From positions 61,095,079 through 61,159,078 of the forward strand of contig OV277870.1 of NCBI GenBank assembly GCA_922989275.2: a stretch of DNA of 64,000 nucleotides. Direction: 5' to 3'. The notes beneath the pieces are model-generated. The model searched no databases, was not told the DNA's origin, and saw only the letters and a list, made by a program, of their open reading frames with translations. The DNA is from Gari tellinella. Taxonomy: Eukaryota; Mollusca; Bivalvia; Cardiida; Psammobiidae. The stretch's first letter is position 1, and each line of letters starts with the position of its first letter. Of this stretch, positions 41,530-52,069 are shown piece after piece. Position numbers and translations under genes: made by a program.

Positions 41530-41781
41530 TTAACCCTTTGAACCCTAGTCCCGCATATAGGCGTACTTTTTAAACAGTATACATATGAACAGTGCACTTG
41601 TCCTATACAAACAGTGAAAACCCAGATCAGAGGGGCTCCTTACGGAGCCCTCTGATCTGGGTCTTCACTGTTTGTCATAATGCAAAACATTGACAAAAAC
41701 AACCCTTAAAAGTCAGAAATGGACTAGACTTAAATGGAAATTGGGATTGTCCATTTGAAGTTTTAGGGAGGAAATAGTTAA
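41530..41781. mobile_element. Family F MITE, full copy (TTAA target)
   Basis: TTAA at 41530-41533 and 41778-41781. The ends CCCTTTGAACCC and GGGAGGAAATAG are partly complementary. The hairpin at 41611-41676 (CAGTGAAAACCCAGATCAGA, tip GGCTCCTTACGGAGCC) is nearly perfect. It shows that family F is a TTAA-type element. Confidence 0.7.
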
Positions 41782-41842
41782 GTCCACTGCAACTAAAACT
41801 CATTGATGTTTTCTTAAATACAGATGAAAACTTCAAACAGGA

Positions 41843-42110
41843 TTAACTCTTTAAACCCTAGTCACGCATCTATGCGTCATTTTCAAACAGTGTACGTGTG
41901 AGGAGTCAAACAGAGTATACTTTTCCTATGCAAACAGTGAAGATCTTGATCAGAGGGCTGCTCAAGGAGCCCTCTGATCAGGGTCTACATTGTTTGTCAT
42001 TTTGACATATTATCATATATTGTAAAATTCAACCCTAAAAAGTCAAAAATAGACTGCACTAAATTGAATACTAGAATTGTCCATTTGAGGTTTCAGGGAG
42101 GAAAGAGTAA
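41843..42110. mobile_element. Family F MITE, second copy
   Basis: TTAACTCTTTAAACCCTAGTC at the left and GGGAGGAAAGAGTAA at the right align with the copy at 41530. It carries a short internal duplication near 41890 (GTGTGAGGAGTCAAACAGAGTAT). Hairpin at 41934-41997 with tip GGGCTGCTCAAGGAGCCC. Confidence 0.7.
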
Positions 42111-42165
42111 AAGTAAAGCAAAAAGCTCACAAGGGAGCTTTCAGCCAATTTACTTTCAATGTACA

Positions 42166-42447
42166 TTAACCCTTTCACTCTCAATGACGCTATAAGACGC
42201 GTTTACAAACAGTTTTGGTCCTGATCAGACGCCGCGTTTACAGTTTTGGTCCTGATCAGACGCCGCGTTTACAAACAGTTTTGGTCCTGATCAGACGCCG
42301 CGTTTACAAACGCGGCGTCTGATCAGGACCCAAACTGTTTGACACTAGTTTTGAAATTTCTTCAGTCATACGGCCTTAATTTAACTTTAAAACGATATTG
42401 CAGACAACAATATTGAAGCAGACGACACTATGGCGGTGAAGGGGTAA
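42166..42447. mobile_element. Family G MITE with a triplicated hairpin arm
   Basis: TTAACCCTTTCACTCTCAATG at the left, GGCGGTGAAGGGGTAA at the right. The left arm of the hairpin, CAGTTTTGGTCCTGATCAGACGCCGCG-type, is present three times in a row (about 42206, 42237, 42272) before a single right arm (42307-42341). The last copy pairs with the right arm nearly perfectly. The right half has GCAGACAACAATATTGAAGC as in 4104-4315. Confidence 0.75.
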
Positions 42448-42449
42448 AC

Positions 42450-42990
42450 ATCTCACGATAAATATGATCATGAAAGGGTTAAGCAGCCAAACTGTCTTAA
42501 ACAAACAAAAACACATAAGATACATTTTATTTTAAGTCGGCAAGTCATGCAGTGTACACGAGACTTTATTATACTAGTCAAACTCAAAATAAAAACGAAA
42601 CAACAAACGCCCGCTGCGCCATCCCAATGTTAAAATTCAACTAAATTGGAGACTGACTGCTTGATTTAAGGTGGGTTTTTTTCACCTCGGTCTCAAATTT
42701 CATTGCATCCTGTATTCTGCTTTATCACTTTGCCTCAAACTGTCTTCTGCTAAACAAGTAATATTTGCCTTTTCTTTTCGTTCTACTAATTTTTTAAAAG
42801 AAGGTTCAAACCAATGAATAACTATCTTATTTATCCGCCAAGACTGATAACAAACGCCTTATAGTTCAGTGACAAGTGTTTAATTCATAGGCCCTAGAAC
42901 TTTTAATAGACAATTCGAGTTACCAATTAAGTGTGTATATAAAGTCCATTATTTAACTTTTGGGGTCGTTTATTCGACATATTGGAAAAC
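42450..42990. other. No recognised feature
   Basis: Short piece of family B right half (AAGCAGCCAAACTGTCTTAAAC) near 42480; otherwise unique AT-rich sequence with no supported gene. Confidence 0.4.
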
Positions 42991-42992
42991 GA

Positions 42993-43130
42993 CAAGCAGT
43001 GTGGACACTGACCAGAGGGCCCATATATTAGTCTGTACTCCTCACAGGTACATTCTTTGCAAAGGATGGGTATACATTGCTCCCTCCCAACAACGACTCC
43101 CTCTTTACAACAACGCTTGCCGCATTTCCC
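42993..43130. repeat. Family F remnant and CTCCCTC foldback piece
   Basis: CAGTGTGGACACTGACCAGAGGG then GCTCCCTCCCAACAACGACT, half of the foldback at 43333. A 71-codon Cys-rich minus frame (42927-43142) lies across these and is not considered real. Confidence 0.4.
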
Positions 43131-43245
43131 TAAACAAGACATTTATGTCTAACACTTTTACTGCTGCAATATCGTCTGCTTAAATTTCTCGCCTGCTATT
43201 TTTTCTCAAAATTCCATATACCTCGGCATTTTAATATAATAATGA

Positions 43246-43315
43246 GTAAAAACAGCTTGAATCTAAATCAGACGCCGCGTAACGCGGTGTCTGGTCTGGA
43301 TTTAAGCCGTTTGCA
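43246..43315. repeat. Family G hairpin
   Basis: AACAGCTTGAATCTAAATCA, tip GACGCCGCGTAACGCGGTGTC, complementary arm GGTCTGGATTTAAGCCGTT. Paired changes relative to the consensus (CTTGAATCTAAA/TTTAAG). Confidence 0.55.
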
Positions 43316-43332
43316 AATGTAAGCAAAATCTT

Positions 43333-43430
43333 AATTTTCCCTCGCTATAACGACTCCCTCCGAACAACACACACTCTCAGTGTCTCCCATTCGGTGTCAT
43401 TTAAGAGAGGGAGCACTGTACTTGTTACTG
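43333..43430. repeat. Foldback with CTCCCTC ends, inverted relative of 5122
   Basis: TTTTCCCTCGCTATAACGAC pairs with TTTAAGAGAGGGAGCACTGTA. It shares CCGAACAACACACAC and GTGTCTCCCAT with the reverse complement of 5122-5205. Confidence 0.5.
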
Positions 43431-43877
43431 GGGTACAATGTGTTAATGCAACTCAAACCCAACTCGGCTACAACAAATATCAACGAAATACCTACCGTTC
43501 TCGTCTTGTCTGAAAACGAAATCCATACATGGTTTTATCCTGACATTAGAAACCAGAACCTGTCTACTTGGGTAAATTCTTGCGTGATCCTGCGTCATTT
43601 AGTCATACATCGGCGCTGTCACTAAAGATTTGATTTCTTTACTGATTCAGGGATTGGGAAGAAAAGAAAAGCTAGCGATATCAAGTGTAACCTGAACGTG
43701 CGTGTTTGACTACTGTATTACATGTACAAAGGGATACTGTTTGATAAAGATAATAAAATACAGTCCTACTGGTGTAATTAAAACTCCAACTTAAAGTTTG
43801 GTGACTAGTTGATTGACCCACAGGTGTATGTATTATATATCTAATTCAACAACAACAAAAACTCTTGTTGTTGAGGG

Positions 43878-43952
43878 TATTTGGGGGGGGGGGGGGGGTG
43901 TTGTTTTTTTGTTGTTGTTGTTTTGTTTTGTTTTATTGGGGGGGGGGGATGA
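43878..43952. repeat. Two long G-runs (16 and 11) around a GTT/GTTTT tract
   Basis: G16 at about 43883-43898 and G11 at about 43938-43948, separated by GTTGTT- and TTTTG-type repeats. An 81-codon Pro/Lys-rich minus frame across it is an artefact. Confidence 0.85.
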
Positions 43953-44539
43953 TTTTTTATGTTCCTTCTGTTTATGTTAATTAAGCAGAAGGTATGCAAC
44001 GGCCTAATGTTAATTGTCCTATGAAAACTGTACTGCTCATGTAACACCTCTACAAACCGTATATTATGTATATTATTGGCTACCAACTCAGCATTGATTT
44101 ATCATAGTCTTTCCAACGGTTTATAACTTGTGTACATTTAGACATTTTAAAGACATCTAGAACTAGAATAATCAACAGAACTACACCCAGAATTCAAGCG
44201 ATGTAGTTTAAACCCGGACAAAAATGCCTTAAAAAATGGCGTCGAAAAGCATTGCCCTTCGGCTTTATAATACTACGTCGCAAAATATACCACAACTCGC
44301 TTTCATACACACTCCTCATTCATTTGACACTAATCTAGGTCGTATTTAAAGTGACAATTCCCTTATCGGTGACATAAAACGTAAAATTCTTCTCGGACAG
44401 CCATCTGTATCACGTGACTTTCTGCAGAGCTTACAAATATGGAAGGTCAAATTGGATTGGATAAAAATCAACTTACTTATATGTTAAGTTAACTTCTCTT
44501 TAATTCTGACAAAAGTACTTTTTCTTCAATAATTAAAAG

Positions 44540-44665
44540 AATGTTATTTAATAGTATTACACATCGCTTTCAGTTACAATGTTAATTTCCCATAGACCAC
44601 AGTGAAACATTTTGTTGCATGTCTTTAATATCAATCCAAAAAATACTGTCACTCTATGTGATATT
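44540..44665. mobile_element. Family H element, left terminal piece
   Basis: TATTACACATCGCTTTCAGT and AATTTCCCATAGACCACAG match 23515-23630 closely, then the match ends near GTGATATTC. Together with 47195-47388 and 50010-50300 it may be one dismembered copy. Confidence 0.6.
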
Positions 44666-44669
44666 CTTT

Positions 44670-45320
44670 TCGCTATGTGAATGTCGCAGAAAATCTATAA
44701 GGACAGATATAGTGAATCTAACACCACCGTTAGTGCCAGATAAGGATATCAAATTCAAATACTCTTTATTTTCTCAGTTTGTACATTTCTACAAATACAT
44801 GAGAACTATCCTAACACACGTTCAAAACATTAGGTCAGGTACATATTTTATAATAGAAACATCAGTTATAGTTTCTTAACCGTTAGCTAACTTCGAACGG
44901 AAGAGAACAGCATTCATTTGTTTTAAAATTGCTATTTCTAGTGGGTACTAGGGTGGTCCAGGGTATATCCCGCAATTTAGCCGGGATTTAGCCATGTCCA
45001 CTTTAGCCACGTCATTTAGTTGAATGGGTTAATTCACCTGGTGTAACGAGAATGTTTTTCATATTAAATGGAATTATTGTGTTCTTTTCTATTGGAAATT
45101 GGATAAAACACCGTTAAAGGTCAGTATGGTATTCAGTTTTACCGTCAAAATGTTTCACGCATGCATTAATTCATACTAGAGCTATCTCGCCCTTGGTCAT
45201 TTACCGTAAGCTTCAATTTAATGCACGTGTTAGTTGGTTATTTCAGGTGGCTAACAGGTACATGTATTCATGATTGTTCAACTGGATATCGTATATATGT
45301 ACAAGTATCATCACAGAATT
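44670..45320. other. No recognised feature
   Basis: Open frames only by chance; ACTTTAGCCACG / ATTTAGCCATG near 44985 are short local repeats. No gene supported. Confidence 0.35.
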
Positions 45321-45329
45321 TAAAGACGT

Positions 45330-45448
45330 TTCTCCCTCTCTCTCTCTCTCTTTCTCTCCATCCTCTCTCTCTCCCCCTCTTTATCCTTCACTTTCTCTCT
45401 CTCTCTCTCTCTCTCTCTTTCCATCTCTCACTGTGTCTTTCTCTCAAA
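45330..45448. repeat. (CT)n tract
   Basis: Ser/Leu-only frames on the plus strand (45221-45546) are due to this tract. Confidence 0.95.
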
Positions 45449-45711
45449 ACGAATCATGGGCAAAAAATATAGTAGTATTTTCTCTGATTCAAATGTTATT
45501 TCATAACAGTTGGACTCAGTTCAACCCCAACACCTGTTGTTATTGATCTGAGGGTCAATCAGGTATGACATTTTTCAGCATATCTATTTTTACTTGGTAC
45601 CTGTACAAAGGTGTGATTTGATTATAGTTGGGCTCTATAGATGTAAATAAATATATCAGGGCTCCAGATAAGAGGTAGTTATTTCAACAAGTCTAACATT
45701 TTCTCACTCAT

Positions 45712-45805
45712 TTTAGTACCAAATCCTATGGTGTTACTACTCATTAGAATCGTCTTGAAGAGACGACCCCAATGAGTAGTGACTCCATAGGGTTTAATTC
45801 AGAAA
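45712..45805. repeat. Family E core hairpin
   Basis: CCTATGGTGTTACTACTCAT..AATCGTCTTGAAGAGACGA..ATGAGTAGTGACTCCATAGG: about 38-bp arms around the shared family E tip, but arm sequences differ from 8818. Confidence 0.65.
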
Positions 45806-45984
45806 TAAAGTTTTGAAAAGCTACCCCTATCTGTTGATCTGTATATATTTTCTTACCATGAGACTCTATACAAGAGGGTTGACTTGTAAATTAAACATTG
45901 AAACCTTATAGTCTACATGACTCACTCTGAGAAGAATTACTCAAGGTAATTCTTTTTTATACAATATACAATATAATTATACAT

Positions 45985-46165
45985 CATTGCATTGTCATCG
46001 ATACGCATGTGCACACAAACACCAGCAATAAGACACATACATGCATACTCTATGCACGTGCATGTCCGCCTATGCCTGCATACACATTTATGCACCAGGG
46101 CATGACCATGCCCCAATACATACATGCGCATGCATGCATTCATGCACACACCCGCCTGTCCGCAT
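45985..46165. repeat. Alternating purine-pyrimidine (CA/TG, CATGCATG) tract
   Basis: ATACATGCATAC, GCACGTGCATG and CATGCGCATGCATGCATTCA show RY alternation over long stretches, favourable to Z-DNA. Short frames on both strands are incidental. Confidence 0.5.
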
Positions 46166-46367
46166 TCTTGCAAATACACTTTGTTTATTGTAATGGCTCG
46201 TTAGAAACATGGTTATAATGAAGTGGGCGCAGGACAGTGTCAACACTTATTGTTGGTTCTTGTGTACACGCACATATCTGTTTCTACCTATTACACATAT
46301 TTACATATACTCTTATATACACATCTACATTATTTGGAGTGAATTTTGACAATTTTTCAGGTAAACA

Positions 46368-46800
46368 ACCAGTGTGGATTCAGATCAGTGGGCTCCAGGT
46401 GGCGCCCTCTGGTGGAGGTCCATGCTGTATGTACAAGACAAGTGAACTCCTTGCAGGTACATTATTAAGAGTAGATTATGACTATATTTCAAACTTAGCA
46501 ACAGAGTGGATTCAGATCAGTGGGTTCCTTGTGGCGTCCTCTGGTCGGGGTCCATGCTGTATACATGTACAAGACCAGTGCACTCCTTGCAGGTACATTA
46601 TTTAGTGTGGATTTTGACAATATTTCAAAATTATCAACAGTGTGGATTCTGTCCAGTGGGCTCCTTGTGGTGCCCTCTGGTCGGGACAAGTGTACTCCTT
46701 GCAGGTACACTATTTAAAGTTGGTTTTGACAATGTTTCAATCTTATCAACAGTGTGGGTTCAGATCAGTGGGCTCCTTGTAGCGCCCTCTGGTCGGAATC
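46368..46800. repeat. Tandem repeat, four units of ~105-135 bp
   Basis: Units start at about 46370, 46504, 46638 and 46752 with CAGTGTGGATTCAGATCAGT followed by GGGCTCC..GGCGCCCTCTGGT. The unit looks like a family F-type arm (AGATCAGTGGGCTCC) without its partner arm. Frames of 65-122 codons follow the repeat. Confidence 0.8.
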
Positions 46801-46874
46801 CCACCCGAGGTTTGAAGATATTTTAGAAACACGAGGTTCCGCCGAGTGTTCTTAAATATCTTCATACCGAGGGT
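46796..46874. repeat. Foldback (~33-bp arms)
   Basis: ATCCCACCCGAGGTTTGAAG pairs with the arm ending CGAGGGTGGGAT; tip GAACACTCGGCGG-like around GAGGTTCCGCC. Directly after the tandem array. Confidence 0.7.
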
Positions 46875-47194
46875 GGGATATCCATCTGACACTCAACTGT
46901 GGTGTTAGCTTTATTTTCTCACCTCGTCAACCCTTAAAACGCGTTCAACTTGCTATACAGTGGCGGGCTGTATTTTCGCTTTCGCCTCATGAATGGCGGA
47001 CGGATATGGAAAAAAGTACACTAGTTTCAACAACTTAATATATTAACACATGTGTTATTGTTTAAAACCGTTACCCCGTTTGATTTATTAACTATATAGC
47101 CTTTATGAACTCAATATAGATCTACTAACCAGATTCGATGGCGAGAGTTTGACTGTAATGTCAAGGAGGATATTTTAATGCGCTGATGCATGCA

Positions 47195-47388
47195 TCTTCT
47201 GTACGAGTTTCTTCCATTTGTCCACTATTTACACAATCTTTAAACGTCTAGACAACTTCATCATGCTTTTTCTGACCCAAAAACTGTCGTCAGACGATAC
47301 CAAACATTGTATCCAAACGATTTGCCAAACTTTTAGAGGAGAATATGTGCCAACTAGACAATGAAAATGACAGTGTGTCTTCAATCTA
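47195..47388. mobile_element. Family H element, middle piece (left of LINE-3)
   Basis: TTCTGTACGAGTTTCTTCCA, TTTTAGAGGAGAATATGTGCC and CTAGACAATG align with 23760-23870. Homology stops where the LINE-3 tail begins and resumes at 50010 on the other side. Confidence 0.6.
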
Positions 47389-47524
47389 ATTATACAATAC
47401 AATACAATTCATTTCAGCATTAAACATTACATGAATGTTCTTTAGCCTACAATACATACAAAGTAATGAGATTATTGTAACGAGAAATAAACATGTCATT
47501 TACAGGAGCAAACAAAATCTGTTA

Positions 47525-47745
47525 AATACAGGATCTAATTCAAATCATATCAGTGCTGTATTAAGCGACCATCGACTGATGTAACAGGTGACAGCCATAT
47601 GCAGAACAGAACAATGCTGAGAGCTCCGATGGGAGCTCTCCGCACTATTCGGGCCCTGCACCAAGCACCCACCTGTCCCCAGGGTTAACCAAATGTGTAT
47701 TACTGCTTGGTCGTTTAATACAAGACCGACTGTACAGTCAAACAA
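47525..47745. repeat. Diverged family B-like hairpin
   Basis: AAGCGACCATCGACTGATGT, AGAGCTCCGATGGGAGCTCT at the tip, TGGTCGTTTAATACAAGACC at the right. It lies within the LINE-3 3' UTR. Confidence 0.5.
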
Positions 47746-47789
47746 TTGCAAATGTTTACAGTAGTTTGTAAGTCATTCTTACTTGCATT

Positions 47790-49008
47790 TTATCACTCAA
47801 ACGTAGATCTTCGTTTTTCAGCGTAATATATGTATTTACTTAGATTATTTAAGACCTTATTGGAATTAGAAGACATCAGCATATCAAACTTTGTTAGTGT
47901 TGGCCAGCGACAATAAAAGCTTTTAAAATATTTTCTTCTTAAATCGGTGAATTGAGTACAGACCAGAAGAAAATGATATTCGTTCTCAATAGCACCTGAG
48001 TTACAAAAAATGCATGTTCTGTATTCTCTTGGAATGTTGGTATATCGTCCCTTTTCAATTGCTAAATTATGTGCTGATACTCTGAATTGAGTTAGCGCAA
48101 TTCTAAATTTGGTTTCTGTGATAATATTTAAATAAGGTTCTTGTTAAAAGTGTGCTTGAAGTGATAGTAAGTTATTAGCCTTGGAGTATTATTTATTTCA
48201 CTATACCAAGTTTGTTTATAAATATCTAATATTCTTTGTTTCATCATTTTAAAAGAGTACAGTAAGACATCTTGATTTAGCCACACATAGCTTAATCCAT
48301 GTGAGTCTAAAAAGCACTTTATTTGCCATGCCCAATTATGATTTCCGTAGGTAACATTATTTTCAGCTTCACGTTTTAACATAAGATATATTATTTTTGG
48401 GATTTCAGTATTATTCATTTTTATTAATTTATACCAATATCTTAACATAGCAATTTTCCTGGACACATGTAAAGGTACTCTGCCTAATTCACCATAAAGA
48501 CAAATCAGGCTACATGTATAGTTGATTGTCGTACACATAGAATTTTGCGGCAAAATTTTGTATGGACTTTTTCAATATCCCTTGCTTCGTGATCTCCCCA
48601 AATTTCCGCACTATAGTTAAGGACGGGTCCTACTAGAATGTCAAATATTTTGCATTCATCAGAAGTCGGCAATTCGATTTGATTAAGGACAAAAAATAAA
48701 TTATGAAGCGCAAAAGAAGAATGCTCAGCAATAGACTTTTGAGTACGAAACCAGCCTCCGTTTTTGTAAAAGTATAATCCAAGGTATTTAAATGACGTCA
48801 CTATTTCAAGCTTTTCATTACACATATAAAAGTCGTAGTTTGTGTGTCTACCCTTCTCAAAGATCATAACTTTGGTTTTTGAGACATTTACAGCGAGACC
48901 CCACATATTACAATAAGTTTCAATATCAGATAACATAGCCTGTAGTGTTTCTGGAGATGTAGCAAAGACTGCTTGGTCGTCGGCGTAGAGAATTAAGAAT
49001 AATCTAAT
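47790..49008 (-). pseudogene. LINE-3: RT catalytic core to C-terminus of a non-LTR ORF2
   Basis: Reading leftwards: LILYADDQAVFATSPETLQA (active site near 48990), WGLAVNVSKTKVMIFEKG, YLGLYFYKNGGW, then after a frame change near 48530 CLYGELGRVPLHVSRKIAML and SYVWLNQDVLLYSFKMM, and after another stop near 48126 the zinc knuckle CIFCNSGAIENEYHFLLVC and KYFKSFYCRW. At least two lesions break the frame. Same lineage as LINE-1 and LINE-2. The tail (47388-47790) ends in a (TTGTA)n-like run. Confidence 0.85.
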
Positions 49009-49087
49009 ACAGTAAAACCTCGCTATTACGACCACTAAAACGAAGGCTAATCATCAGTGAGTGTATAATAGACAGGTGACAGCTTAA

Positions 49088-49615
49088 AGAAGCTCGCAAC
49101 CGGATTTAGCATTTAAAATGGTAATTTTTAAATATATGTCAAATGATTATATAAATGGGTAAGATTTAGTTTAGGATAATAAATTCTGTTAAAAAATGCA
49201 TTTCCAAAAAAAAAAAAGAAGAAGCTCTGGTGGGATTCGAACCCGTGACCCTCCATTGCGGAGACAAACAAGAAAAATGAGGACACGCCTTTACCGCCTC
49301 GACCACGCACGCTCTCTATATATATGGTAGCGAATTAACGTACTTCACTGGTAGCGATTAATACTACATTATTCGGCTCCGGTTTATGTCAGAGCCCGTG
49401 TAGAGAAGCAACAACAACAACAAAACGTCAGCTGACGCTATTGAAAAACGATGGAATATATCTAAAAAAAACTTAGATTCGGTGACGATTCTTGAGACTT
49501 TTTTGGACTGATCATATTTTTTTAAAGCGTCAGAAGCCAAATAATGCCACAAATTTGCTATTATTTGAGTATTTTATTTTATTTTGACAAGTACACCATC
49601 CGGTTGCGAGTCCCT
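49088..49615. mobile_element. 528-bp TTAA-target MITE carrying a tRNA-like module, copy 2
   Basis: TTAA at 49084-49087 and 49616-49619; right end AGGGACTCGCAACCGGATGG (inward) and left AGAAGCTCGCAACCGG. It shares most of its length with 25411-25941, including GAGCCCGTGTAGAGAAGCAA. Removing it restores the family B arm CAGCTTAAAGCAAGGTGACA. Confidence 0.9.
49225..49308 (-). repeat. tRNA-like (Ser/Leu-type) region inside MITE copy 2
   Basis: Minus strand: GCGTGGTCGAGGCGGTAAAG (box A TGGTCGAGGCGG) and GGGTTCGAATCCCACCAGAG (perfect box B). It differs at many positions from copy 1 between the boxes while both boxes are kept. Confidence 0.6.
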
Positions 49616-49755
49616 TTAAAGCAAGGTGACAGTGAATCAGAAAGCTCCTATAGGCGCTTTCTGTTTCACTGTCACCTTGCTTTAAGCGGTCACCTATCGT
49701 AAACACCCTAATAATTAACATAATTTAGTGGTCGTAATAGAGAGGTTTTACTGTA

Positions 49756-50010
49756 TCAGCTTCAGTGAAAATACCTTCTAGATTTGTATTTATGCTTTGG
49801 TTTATATCATTGATGAACATCATGAAGATCAGAGGTGAGTTGGGGTCCCCTTGTTTTAATCCGTATTTTGAGTCGATGAGGTCCGAGCGATTCCTATTGA
49901 GCCTAACATATGACTTTACTACTGTGTACATAGCTTTTAATGACCGAACAAATTTACTACTAATGTTTTCACTTGTCAGTTTATGCCATAACATGACTCT
50001 ATCTAATTGT
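49756..50010 (-). pseudogene. LINE-3: reverse transcriptase palm fragment
   Basis: LDRVMLWHKLTSENISSKFV, then SYVRLNRNRSDLIDSKYGLK, QGDPNSPLIFMMFINDINQS. It starts in the middle of motif A (only the LDRV part of AFDRV is present) because the element is 5'-truncated at about 50010, where H sequence begins. The first ~30 residues of the longer open frame come from H, not the LINE. Confidence 0.85.
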
Positions 50011-50300
50011 CTTAACATTCTTCTTTCTTGTTTGTAATGATATAAACAATGTGACGTCATCGACGTCATGTCCCGCGGTACGTTCACGGCGGCGCTCAAT
50101 TGTTATACACAACCTTTTTTTTATATAAAATACGGACGAGACGATTCCACAGCCATGGTTGAAAAGCTCGGTGTAATAAAATAAATATTAGATGGCAGTT
50201 TGCGTGACATTCAAATTGCCAACCCTCGAAAACAAGAATGTCAATCTCGGTTTCGCCTCAGTCGACATTCTGGTTCTCGGGTTGACAATTTGGTCAGAGG
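50010..50300. mobile_element. Family H element, right piece (right of LINE-3)
   Basis: TAACATTCTTCTTTCTTG, GGTTGAAAAGCTCGGTGTAA and AATATTAGATGGCAGTTTGC align with 23872-24150; the matching right TIR is not found. Confidence 0.7.
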
Positions 50301-50549
50301 GCAATTAAACAAAATAGTATGTTTCACAGTCTAGACATATACATAGAAACACGCGTACCAAGAGGAAATACCAACATCCAAGAGGATTACGCTTTACTAT
50401 CTAGGTAATTTATATACAAACGGGTACTGTATTTTCCAGAACTATATAGAATACGATGGCAGCGCCTACTAGCCATCCGTGCACAAAGTAGATACCGACC
50501 GTACCATCAATATCCTTAAAAAGGATATTTCAAACATGCCTATATACTA

Positions 50550-51456
50550 CAAGAGGTGATTCACCAATTTTGAAACACATTTGAATAGTCGATTATGATT
50601 AGTCGGACATTACTTCTGCGCGAAACTCACGTGTATGTATTGATACACTTACGTTTTACAGAAACATGACAGTTTTAATGGGCATGACTAACATTGACAG
50701 TGTAATAGAAGGTATCGTGATATACCTTTTGAAAATGAAAATGTCGTACAGAAATATACAACGAAAGAAAATTTGTCAGTGACACGACGTTTCTGAGTCT
50801 ACTACTCATCATGTAAAGCACTCATAATGTAAAACGCGTGTTACTGATAGCGAACCGCCAAAACCAGAACCAAATCAGAGGACGTCCAAAACGTCAAATC
50901 CAGGGGTAATTCGAAATGTCGCAATGATGATAACCCGTTAACCCGCCGAAACCACGTGAAATGGCAACTCAACTGGGTATGTACCAGTCAACATTTCATA
51001 TGATCATTAATCATGCACTGCAAGCAAAACTTTGGAAAAAGTGCAAATAACACAACTTAAATGCAGCTCAAATTGAAAAACAATGTCAACGTCTTTGGCA
51101 GCTTTACAAACGTTTAAGGTGAGGTAAATGGAAAAACTTTGTGACAATAGATGAGGCAATGGTTTACTCTGGGTGGGAATTATGGTCGACGCCGAGTTTG
51201 CTACATCCGCAAAGGACAATGCGATCTTTCAAAACTCAAGTTTACACTTTAGCAGGCCTGAACCGAGCAGTGCAGGACGAGTCGAGACAAATTGAGCAGT
51301 CTGTAATCAACAAGACAATAGAGTCATAACCTATCCGATGTAGACTGATCTATCATCTCCAACGATCCTAGATTGAACATGTTTTGCAATGAAATACTTA
51401 TTTTGTGGTTTTATAATTGGAACTAAAGTGTTTCAAAATTGGTGAATCACCTCTTG
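50550..51456. mobile_element. ~0.9-kb TIR element (CAAGAGGTGATTCACC ends)
   Basis: CAAGAGGTGATTCACCAATT (50550-) and its complement ending at 51456 form a TIR of about 29 bp, with TA on both sides. An internal frame at 51141-51329 includes TIDEAM, reminiscent of piggyBac transposases, but no other motif supports that, so the coding content is undetermined. Confidence 0.65.
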
Positions 51457-51824
51457 TAGATCTCGCAATGAATGGCACTTCCTATAGTTTTGGAATTTGC
51501 ATATTACCATCATAGGCAGGTAATCCATATGGTAACTACATCGAAGTGAAGGTACACATGTGTCAAATGGAAATATCAAAGGCCTTATAACATCTAACAT
51601 GAACTGTTTTAGTGTCGAGATATATGCATTGACATACACGTGTCAAGCGAAAATAACAACGACTTTCTAACATCCTACAGTATCTGTTTCCCAGTCTAGA
51701 GGATAAAACATGGAAACACACATATCTTGGTGAATTACCAACGTCCTAGGGACACCCGAAAGTGTCTGCTCCACAGTCTAGATATAAAGATAGACACGCA
51801 TGTAGCTAGCTGAAATTAATGTGT

Positions 51825-52065
51825 CAGGGCTGCCTTAAAAAATCCTAAGATTTCCAAATTTGCATTTTTCAAGTGCGATTTTAGGGATCGTACCTTTCCC
51901 CATCGCCTGTTTCTAGTTTTGTTGACACGTGGCTGCTCAAAGCAGACTGAAAGTAAAGCAGAGTGTGCCTTGATGCGCATTCTGCTTTACTTTCAGCCTG
52001 CTTTAAGCTACCGTGTACTAAAAAATCCGAAGATTTAGGAAAAATCCGGAGAAATGGCAGCCCTG
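51825..52065. mobile_element. Family D MITE with family C hairpin
   Basis: CAGGGCTGCC and AAATGGCAGCCCTG ends; flanks ATGTGT / AAGTGT, a 6-bp duplication with one difference. C hairpin at 51935-52008 with tip GTGCCTTGATGCGC. Confidence 0.8.
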
Positions 52066-52069
52066 AAGT

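Larger units (their letters stand above)
49010..49753. mobile_element. Family B MITE inserted in LINE-3, itself interrupted (TA target)
   Basis: CAGTAAAACCTCGCTATTAC at the left, AATAGAGAGGTTTTACTG at the right, TA at 49008-49009 and 49754-49755. Removing it with one TA rejoins EGIFTEAD to IRLFLILYADD in frame. Its left hairpin arm (GCTTAAAGCAAGG) is split by the MITE at 49088. Confidence 0.9.

Noticed and set aside
42927..43142. Cys-rich 71-codon minus frame (LGKCGKRCCKEG)
   Set aside because: Lies across fragments of two hairpin families that occur elsewhere; cysteines come from TGC-rich repeat sequence.
51141..51329. PiggyBac transposase fragment (TIDEAM)
   Set aside because: Only one four-to-six-residue resemblance; no flanking transposase motifs and the TIRs show TA rather than TTAA flanks.
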